Assembly (NCBI GenBank): GCA_963804055.1
Contig: CAWDOU010000003.1
Coordinates: 395,287 to 459,286 of the forward strand
Length of the DNA stretch: 64,000 bases
Direction of reading: 5' to 3'
Source of the DNA: Bog-473 sp963804055
Lineage (GTDB): Bacteria > Actinomycetota > Acidimicrobiia > Acidimicrobiales > RAAP-2
Position 1 is the first letter of the stretch, and each line of letters begins with the position of its first letter. Under the pieces are notes generated by a model. It worked only from the letters and a program-made list of their open reading frames with translations, had not been told where the DNA came from and searched no databases. Positions 58,558 through 64,000 of the stretch are shown here, in pieces. The translations under genes were made by a program, and so were the position numbers.

Positions 58558-58584
58558 CAATCGTCGGGAAGGGGCAGACGATTG
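58558..58584. terminator. Inverted repeat between the amidohydrolase and hydrolase genes
   Basis: CAATCGTC-N11-GACGATTG has perfect 8-bp arms. It lies about 100 bp after the amidohydrolase stop and 90 bp before the next start, so it may terminate the first transcript or be an operator of the second. Confidence 0.35.
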
Positions 58585-58673
58585 ATCTCTGGACTCCCAG
58601 AATGCAGGCTTTGAAGAGACATCTTCTCGATTCCGAAGGACCTGATGACCACTCTTTGTGAGGCAATCGGCGC

Positions 58674-59552
58674 ATGACACGCGGTGAACACATGCTTCAA
58701 CTCCCCGACGGCCGCGCTGTGGGATACGCGATCTATGGCGACCCTGAAGGTCTGCCGGTGATCAATTGCCACGGCGGCTTGGTGAGTGGCCACGATTTCA
58801 GGCCCGCCGACCGCATTGCCCAGTCTCTGGGTTTGTGCGTCATATCACCAGATCGGCCCGGCATACACCGCACCGATCGACTCGCGGGTCACGGATTGCT
58901 GCCCTGGGTCCGATCGGACCTCGTGCCGCTCCTCAATCACCTGGAAGTCGGCTCTCTGGGGGTCATGGGTTGGTCGGAAGGCGGGCAATACGCGCTTGCC
59001 GCTGCATTCGCACTCGCGGGACGGGTCACTGCGTGTGCCGTAATCGCCGGGTGTCCGCCTCTCGACGACCCGGTTACCTTCAAGCAGTCGAACCGCCTCG
59101 ATTATGCCCTCGCTACTCTCGCCCAGAAGGCACCGATGGCGGTGCGCGTGACGGCAACCGGTACTCGCTGGCTTTCGAAGCACGCCCCTCGAGTTCTCCT
59201 TGCAGCGTCGGTGCGGGGACTACCCAGCGCCGAAGCAGAGGCCGTCAAAGAGCAGGGTCCTTGGTTCCCGACGATCCTCGGTGAGGGTGCGGCCAATCCC
59301 CACGGCGTCGTGGACGAGTATCGGGCCGCTATCGCTCCATGGGGTTTCGCTCCCGAGAATCTGTCGACACCGGTCTGTATCTTTCAGGGCTCGGTCGACA
59401 AGATGGTGCCTGAGGCATGGGGTCAAGTCCTCGCGCAACGCATACCTCGCTCATCCTTCGTTTCCTTCCCCAACGAGGGCCACCTCATCGCTCTCACTCG
59501 GCGAGAAGAAGTCCTCAGATGGCTGGCCGACACTTGTCAGAGGGCTGGCTGA
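58674..59552 (+). CDS. Alpha/beta hydrolase
   Basis: 292 residues from ATG at 58674; another ATG at 58692 is possible. The fold signature is VINCHGGLVSGHDF (oxyanion region), ISPDRPGIHRTDR, MGWSEGGQYALA with the nucleophile Ser, GSVDKMVPE with the Asp and NEGHLIALTRR with the His. The pattern is like that of esterase/haloperoxidase-like hydrolases. It follows the amidohydrolase gene after 217 bp in the same direction and faces the SulP gene. The substrate is unknown. Confidence 0.87.
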   Translation: MTRGEHMLQLPDGRAVGYAIYGDPEGLPVINCHGGLVSGHDFRPADRIAQSLGLCVISPDRPGIHRTDRLAGHGLLPWVRSDLVPLLNHLEVGSLGVMGWSEGGQYALAAAFALAGRVTACAVIAGCPPLDDPVTFKQSNRLDYALATLAQKAPMAVRVTATGTRWLSKHAPRVLLAASVRGLPSAEAEAVKEQGPWFPTILGEGAANPHGVVDEYRAAIAPWGFAPENLSTPVCIFQGSVDKMVPEAWGQVLAQRIPRSSFVSFPNEGHLIALTRREEVLRWLADTCQRAG

Positions 59553-59554
59553 CT

Positions 59555-59583
59555 CCCGTCGCTCAGCCGATGGTTGAGACGGG
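59555..59583. terminator. Hairpin in the convergent gap
   Basis: CCCGTC (59555-59560) pairs with GACGGG (59578-59583), with TCA/TGA extending the stem inside. It lies between the stops of the hydrolase (59552) and SulP (59608) genes, so it could act in both directions. Confidence 0.45.
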
Positions 59584-59607
59584 CCACGCCTCGACGATTG
59601 GGATGAC

Positions 59608-61299
59608 CTATGCGGCTCCGACCTCATCCACAGTGCCGTGCCGGTCGACGTGGCGTCGGGCATGGGCAATGGCAGCATCGAGGTCGTCGAAGAGGTGCCC
59701 CTTGGCGTCGACTTCGGCGAGGACGCCTGCCGTCGTGAGGATGCGCCCGTGTTCGGCTCGGGCGCCCTTGATGAGGACCGTGATTCCGCGCCGGTCCAGC
59801 TCGTCAATGATCCGGGAGAGGGCATCGGCCCCGGAGGCGTCGATGAAGGTCAGGCCCTTCAGCCGCAGGACGACGACCTGTACCCCCTCGACTTGCCGGA
59901 ACTGCTCGAGGAATCGGGGCGCCGCACCGAAGAAGAGGGCTCCGTCCAGTCGGAACACGGCGATGTGGTCGGAGAGCAGCGCCGTGGCGTCGACGGGACC
60001 ATCGTGATGCTCAGCGAGTTCCTCCTGAGTGGCGCCGGATCCGGAGGCGATCGACCGCAGCGAGAGAATTCCAGCGACGATCAGGCCTACCTCAATGGCG
60101 GTCACCAGGTTCACTGCCACCGTCACGCCCGCCGTGAGGACGAAGACAACCGCTTCAGAGGCATGGGCTCGAACGACCGACAGCACCCGGGCGTGGTCGA
60201 CCATCTTGACGGCCGTCATCACGAGAACGCCCCCGAGCACCGCCAGGGGGATCCGGGTGACCACAGGCGAGGCAAGCAGGATGACCGAGATGATGACGAG
60301 CGAATGCATGATCGCGGCGACCCTGGTACGGGCTCCGGCTCGCACGTTGACGGCCGTTCGGGCGATCGCCCCCGTGGCCGGCATACCTCCGAAGAGCCCT
60401 GTGGCCACGTTGGCCAACCCCTGACCGAGCATCTCTCGCGTGTCCGAGGTGCGGGTCGAACCCGTCATGGCGTCGGCTACCCGGGCCGACAGCAGGCTCT
60501 CGACGGCCGCCAGAATGGCAACGGCGACAGCCGGTCCGGCAAAATGCCGAATGGCCGATGGTCCCAGATCCGGGATCCTCGGCGCGAGGAGGTGGTGGGG
60601 CAGCACACCGATCGTCGGGACGGAGAGTTGGAGCAGCACAGAGACGAGGGTCACCGCCACGACGGCCACGATCGAAGACGGAACCCGCTTCGTGACCTTC
60701 GGCCAGGCAACCATGACGACGACGACCAGGACGCCGAGGAGCACGGTGGCCGACGCCGTGCTCCATGATGCGCGACTGACGGCTTGCCAGGCCGACGTGA
60801 GCACGGTCGACCCAGTCCCTTTGGCTTCGCCGAACAGAAGCGGGACTTGTTGGAGTGCGATGGTCACGGCGATCCCGACGGTGAAGCCCTCGAGTACGGG
60901 CCACGGTACGAACTGGATGAGCCGGCCGAGCCCGGCCAGACCCATGATCAGGACAAACAGGCCGGCAATGATGGCAACGCTGGCGACTGCGCCCACGCCG
61001 TCGTGGGCCACGATGGGCACGAGCACGACGGCCATGGCCCCCGTCGGCCCGGACACCTGGACCGACGAGCCACCGAATACAGCAGCCACGATGCCCGCCA
61101 CGATCGCTGTCACGATGCCGGCTGTTGCGCCAACCCCCGAAGCGACTCCGAAGCCCAGAGCGAGAGGGAGGGCCACGACGCCAACGGTGAGCCCGGCCAG
61201 TAAATCGCCCCGCCACGAGCGATGTAGTCCCTTGTAGTCGGACGTACTCGGCAGGAGTTGTGCGGCCCAGCGCCACGCGCTGGCCATGCTGTGGCGCAT
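59608..61299 (-). CDS. SulP-family anion permease with STAS domain
   Basis: 563 residues from ATG at 61299. About 12-14 membrane segments (from SWRGDLLAGLTVGVVALPLA on) include SVQVSGPTGAMAVVL, the SulP signature, and GGMPATGAIARTAVNVRAGA, the second conserved block. The C-terminal 110 residues are a STAS domain (VVVLRLKGLTFIDASGADAL) in the cytoplasm. Members carry sulfate, bicarbonate or other anions with H+ or Na+. It overlaps the ArsR-family stop by 1 bp and is the second gene of that operon. No carbonic anhydrase is fused or adjacent. Confidence 0.92.
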   Translation of the reverse strand: MRHSMASAWRWAAQLLPSTSDYKGLHRSWRGDLLAGLTVGVVALPLALGFGVASGVGATAGIVTAIVAGIVAAVFGGSSVQVSGPTGAMAVVLVPIVAHDGVGAVASVAIIAGLFVLIMGLAGLGRLIQFVPWPVLEGFTVGIAVTIALQQVPLLFGEAKGTGSTVLTSAWQAVSRASWSTASATVLLGVLVVVVMVAWPKVTKRVPSSIVAVVAVTLVSVLLQLSVPTIGVLPHHLLAPRIPDLGPSAIRHFAGPAVAVAILAAVESLLSARVADAMTGSTRTSDTREMLGQGLANVATGLFGGMPATGAIARTAVNVRAGARTRVAAIMHSLVIISVILLASPVVTRIPLAVLGGVLVMTAVKMVDHARVLSVVRAHASEAVVFVLTAGVTVAVNLVTAIEVGLIVAGILSLRSIASGSGATQEELAEHHDGPVDATALLSDHIAVFRLDGALFFGAAPRFLEQFRQVEGVQVVVLRLKGLTFIDASGADALSRIIDELDRRGITVLIKGARAEHGRILTTAGVLAEVDAKGHLFDDLDAAIAHARRHVDRHGTVDEVGAA

Positions 61300-61640
61300 C
61301 AGATTCCTTCGAGTTCCTCAAGGGCGAGGCGAGCTTTCCCGAGCGTGGCAGCCAACACGGTCCTCGCCGCAGCCAGGAACTGCTCAACCGAGGTGTCTGC
61401 CAATCGGTATGTGACCGCGTTCTTTTTGCGGCTCGATTCGACCAGTCCGATCCGCTTCAGGACAGCCAGGTGCTGGGAAAGGCTGGATGGCTCGATACCG
61501 ATGTCGGCCAGCAGCGTGCTTACCGACTGGTCGCCGTCAGCCAGCAGTTCGAGGATGCGGATCCGGGCCGGGTGGCCCAGGGCACGGAACAGCTCGGCCT
61601 TGGCGACATAGACAGGCTGACCCAGCGTGGAAAGGGGCAT
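61299..61640 (-). CDS. ArsR-family transcriptional regulator of the SulP operon
   Basis: 113 residues from ATG at 61640; TTG 61676 would place the start inside the operator-like dyad. The winged-helix fold is LFRALGHPARIRILELLADG, IGIEPSSLSQHLAVLKRIGL and RKKNAVTYRLADTSV. It has no Cys or alpha-5 His pair, so it is not a classical metal or sulfide sensor; the signal is unknown. Its stop overlaps the SulP start, so the two are coupled. A 26-bp dyad lies 16 bp upstream. Confidence 0.9.
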   Translation of the reverse strand: MPLSTLGQPVYVAKAELFRALGHPARIRILELLADGDQSVSTLLADIGIEPSSLSQHLAVLKRIGLVESSRKKNAVTYRLADTSVEQFLAAARTVLAATLGKARLALEELEGI

Positions 61641-61655
61641 GGAGACATGGTATCT

Positions 61656-61681
61656 ATGGATTCGTAAATTTCGCAATCCAT
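61656..61681. promoter_or_regulatory. 26-bp dyad, probable ArsR operator
   Basis: ATGGATT (61656-61662) and AATCCAT (61675-61681) are perfect inverted repeats, and the centre is AAATTT (61666-61671) on the same axis. It is A/T-rich in a G/C-rich genome and lies 16 bp before the start codon of the regulator. It is the best operator candidate in the window. Confidence 0.6.
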
Positions 61682-61976
61682 TAAGTCACACTGAACTCCG
61701 GGTGATCGAACCGGGTACTCCCTCGTCGAAACGGCTCGTGGGCAGCCTCCCCTCACGACACGGCCCTCGACCTGGCGCCCCTGCCCCAATCGTGTCGCGA
61801 GGCCACAACCCGCCCGGCACTGGACGGGGCCACCACAGATGGGAGCCTCATCGCGGTCAGGAGACACGTGCCGTCCAGTGACGTACTTCGGCGAAGAGCA
61901 TCATCGGCCGAGAGATACGGGTTGCTTCCGGGCGGCGAATCTGCCCTCCACGGTCCGTCCCGCCGCGGTTCGCCGT
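61682..61976. other. Divergent gap between the ArsR and MerR genes, left part
   Basis: No gene is supported in these 295 bp. The stretch should contain the promoter of the leftward arsR-sulP operon; a clear -35/-10 pair was not found. The MerR-type promoter follows at 61977. Confidence 0.45.
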
Positions 61977-62007
61977 TTGACCTTGTCCCTGGGTCAGGCT
62001 GCAAAGT
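61977..62007 (+). promoter_or_regulatory. MerR-type promoter with 19-bp spacer and internal dyad
   Basis: TTGACC (61977-61982) as -35 and CAAAGT (62002-62007) as a weak -10 are 19 bp apart. TGACC-N9-GGTCA (61978-61996) forms a dyad between them. The long spacer with a dyad is the hallmark of promoters activated by MerR proteins. It lies 39 bp before ATG 62047. Confidence 0.5.
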
Positions 62008-62046
62008 CGTGCGGTCGGGAATATCGCGCCGCCCTGGAGGAGGACC

Positions 62047-62865
62047 ATGGAGTTCATGACAATCGGCGAGTTTGCTGAGTGCACCCGGCTGTCAGCCAAG
62101 GCGCTGCGCCTTTACGACAAGCTCGAGCTCTTAGTGCCCGCGCAGATCGACCCTGCAAACGGATATCGCCTCTACGGCGAGGATCAAGTCGAGCCTGCTC
62201 GCTTGGTCGGACAGCTCCGGCGCCTCGACATGCCTCTTGCCGTGGTCGCCGAGGTGTTGGCGATGTCGGCCGAAGACGCCGTCGACGAAATCGGACGGTA
62301 CTGGGCTCAGGTCGAGTCCACCACGGCTCAGCGCCGGGCGATCGTCTCCTACATCCAGGCCAGACTCAAAGGAACAGAAATTGCAAGCTACACATTTGAG
62401 ACTCGGAGCATTCCCGAACGCCGGCTCGCTGCAATCAGTCGGCATCTTCACGCGAACGAAACCGACGCCTTCTTCGACGACGCCTTCGCCCGCCTGCGCT
62501 CGACCGGACAAGGCCTCAAGGGGATCGCGGGCTGCCCGTTCCTTATCTTCTATGGCGAGGTCAGCGACGACAGTGATGGCCCAGTCGAGCTATGCCGTCC
62601 AGTTGCTCTTCCGCCTGAGGAGTCGGCGGATTTCGGGCCGGACATCGAGACCCGTGTGGAGGCGGCCCACGACGAGGCTTTCATCCGCCTTGCCATGAAG
62701 GATATGGACGGGCCGGCGATGCTGCCCGCCGTCGATGCCCTCTACGCCTGGGCCAGAGAGCACTACAGGCAACCCTCGGGTGCTCTGCGTCAGGTGCTCA
62801 TTGCAGACCAGCGCGCTGCTAATCCCGACGACTTGGTCTGCGACCTCAGCCTTCCGCTGAAGTGA
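62047..62865 (+). CDS. MerR-family regulator with GyrI-like effector domain
   Basis: 272 residues from ATG at 62047 with GGAGGAGG upstream. The DNA-binding part reads FMTIGEFAECTRLSAKALRL, YDKLELLVPAQIDPANGYRLY and ARLVGQLRRLDMPLAVVAEVL. A coiled linker (about 85-110) leads to a C-terminal GyrI/BltR-like domain (SIPERRLAAISRHLHANETD, CPFLIFYGEVS) that binds drug-like ligands in relatives. It probably activates its own promoter. No transporter or enzyme is directly linked, so the wider regulon is unknown. Confidence 0.88.
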   Translation: MEFMTIGEFAECTRLSAKALRLYDKLELLVPAQIDPANGYRLYGEDQVEPARLVGQLRRLDMPLAVVAEVLAMSAEDAVDEIGRYWAQVESTTAQRRAIVSYIQARLKGTEIASYTFETRSIPERRLAAISRHLHANETDAFFDDAFARLRSTGQGLKGIAGCPFLIFYGEVSDDSDGPVELCRPVALPPEESADFGPDIETRVEAAHDEAFIRLAMKDMDGPAMLPAVDALYAWAREHYRQPSGALRQVLIADQRAANPDDLVCDLSLPLK

Positions 62866-63200
62866 CTCGGCAGCGGGCAAGGAATTGGACCCGGAGATTC
62901 CGATGCTCCCCACGACAGCAGAAGCCGCTGTATCTCGAATCGTTTGGTCACACTCGTCTGCCGACAAGAGTCCCCCTGCGGCTGCTCGTTCAAGGTCTTG
63001 CAAGGATTTCCCATATGCCAAAGACGCGATGCTGTCGCAAATCAGGGATCTGGCATTGATGGAGAGGCTTGGCTCACCGAGTCGTCGGGGTTTGATCGAT
63101 GAACCACTCCACGATCCGTACTCGGCCTATTGAGCTCCCTCCGAAAACGCACTCCTTCCCGGCAGGGAACGGGCGAATGACCGGGTACCGCACTCCTGTC
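62866..63200. other. Convergent gap between the MerR and cupin genes
   Basis: 335 bp with no supported gene; a rightward open frame at 62885-63133 starts with TTG and has no ribosome site or domain. A small dyad TTCCC-GGCA-GGGAA (63156-63169) may be part of a terminator. The sequence is less G/C-rich than average here. Confidence 0.45.
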
Positions 63201-63581
63201 TCAGCCCGTGTAATCGACCGGACCGGCTCCCTCGATGCCGACGGCGAAGGCCAGGCCCCGGAGTCCAGAATTCTCCGTCAGGGGCCAAATGCTGTGGACG
63301 GTATCCGGCGGAATCCTGATCAGATCTCCTTGTCCGACCTCGCGTTCCTCTTCCGCAATCTTCATGATGCCGCGTCCGGAAATGATGTAATAGAACTCGT
63401 GAGTGGGATGTGAGTGGGGATCGACGAGTCCACCGCCGGCAACCTCCCACTCGCTGACGAGCTCTAGGAATCCGCCACTGGTCGCATCCTTGAGCTCACC
63501 GGGCTGAATCAGCCACCAGACCGGGACCGTCCCGGCATGTTCGATGACCGGTGCTACATCCCTCGCCGAGCGGACATCCAT
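63201..63581 (-). CDS. Cupin-domain protein
   Basis: 126 residues from ATG at 63581 with GAGGAAGGTGAG upstream. The two cupin motifs are present: DPHSHPTHEFYYIISGRGIM (His, His, Glu ligands) and GDLIRIPPDTVHSIWPLT (third His). It is a single-domain, probably metal-binding cytoplasmic cupin. Enzyme, isomerase and sensor roles all occur in the family. It stands alone, convergent with the MerR gene. Confidence 0.87.
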   Translation of the reverse strand: MDVRSARDVAPVIEHAGTVPVWWLIQPGELKDATSGGFLELVSEWEVAGGGLVDPHSHPTHEFYYIISGRGIMKIAEEEREVGQGDLIRIPPDTVHSIWPLTENSGLRGLAFAVGIEGAGPVDYTG

Positions 63582-64000
63582 TTCTCACCTTCCTCAGTTG
63601 CCGTGGTGGGATATTACGACCATCCACCAAGAATTCTGAAGGTCGAGAGCTCGACTCGAGCTGACCCGAAAACGTTGGGTCCTTGGGCCCTCGATTGAGC
63701 GGGCCGCCGCTTTTGGAAAGCGGCACGGTGTCACTCTGCCCGCATGTGGGGACACTCTTGGCACCGAATGAGTCAAGCGGTGGAGCGACAGATCGATTCT
63801 GCCCCCACGATGGAATGCCATCATGATCAGGTGGCCCGTCTGCCCGAGCGTCGCCTCGTGTGGATTTCGTCACCGCATGACCGCATGACCGCATGACCGC
63901 GTGACCGCATGAGCTGAGTCTGGTTCCCGCTCGCCTCCCGCTTCGCGCAGCCACACGACCGGCGCACGGGGGCAGCCTCAGCTACCTGGACTTCTTTGGT
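63582..64000. other. Right-end gap of the window
   Basis: 419 bp without a supported gene up to the window edge; frames present look like chance. It contains an octamer tandem repeat at 63871-63910. Confidence 0.4.
63871..63910. repeat. Octamer tandem repeat GACCGCAT, five units
   Basis: Five consecutive 8-bp units; the first starts CACC and the fourth ends CGT, the others are exact. It lies in intergenic sequence and may be a variable-number repeat. Confidence 0.8.

Noticed and set aside
62885..63133. Possible small gene after the MerR gene
   Set aside because: TTG start, no ribosome site, no domain and atypical composition.
63871..63910. CRISPR-like repeat
   Set aside because: The 8-bp units are directly adjacent without spacers, so it is a simple tandem repeat.
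63496..63954. Leftward frame through the octamer repeat
   Set aside because: It overlaps the cupin gene's start in another frame and its N-terminal part is the translated tandem repeat; no family resemblance.

Overview
The window is chromosomal DNA of very high G+C content, probably from an actinomycete-type bacterium (Actinomycetota; a soil or water Acidimicrobiia-like lineage is possible but not shown). Support comes from dense, heavily G/C-ending coding sequence, many GTG and TTG starts, a DUF222/13E12-type HNH gene, Thr/Pro-rich secreted linkers, GTGA/ATGA stop-start overlaps and convergent genes that abut without a gap. I saw no rRNA, tRNA, CRISPR array, prophage or intact insertion sequence.

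Region 1 (1.07-20.4 kb) is a surface polysaccharide locus. It has glycosyltransferases (2783-4138, 4135-5331, 16010-17197, 17198-18730), a GDP-mannose 3,5-epimerase-like enzyme, an FkbM, a TylF-like and a class I methyltransferase, a Wzx-type flippase, an O-antigen polymerase/ligase, a Wzz-like chain-length protein, and two paralogous left-handed beta-helix acyltransferases near its two ends. A secreted CocE/NonD hydrolase, an MFS exporter and an acyl-CoA synthetase sit inside it. No initiating sugar-phosphate transferase or tyrosine kinase is visible here.

Region 2 (20.5-28.5 kb) starts with a coupled four-gene unit: methyltransferase, acyl carrier protein, AMP-forming ligase, short-chain reductase. 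It looks like a carrier-protein-bound acyl pathway and lies behind a perfect 19-bp palindrome. Next come an ABC-2 exporter with a MarR regulator, a divergent DHA2-type drug exporter with an almost leaderless promoter, and a PrmC-like methyltransferase whose NPPY motif is altered.

Region 3 (28.5-48.2 kb) is mixed core and metabolic content: a polytopic GT-C-like protein, a YdcF-like protein, an ABC-F ATPase, a small orphan gene behind two mutually exclusive hairpins, a PYROXD2-like oxidoreductase, an EstB-like serine hydrolase, RidA, an L,D-transpeptidase, a Baeyer-Villiger monooxygenase/esterase/SDR operon, an ECF sigma factor with a DGPF protein, a TRAM-type RNA methyltransferase, a CzrA-like regulator with a CDF metal exporter, a penicillin-binding protein and a crotonase.

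Region 4 (48.3-64 kb) is looser and visibly less G/C-saturated. It holds small conserved genes (SnoaL-like, NYN/PIN-like, VOC, an acidic peptide), a phosphoesterase, a nucleotidyltransferase, PPK2, an anchored orphan protein, an amidohydrolase, an alpha/beta hydrolase, an ArsR-SulP operon with a clear dyad operator, a MerR regulator with a MerR-type promoter, a cupin, and gaps with inverted or octamer tandem repeats.
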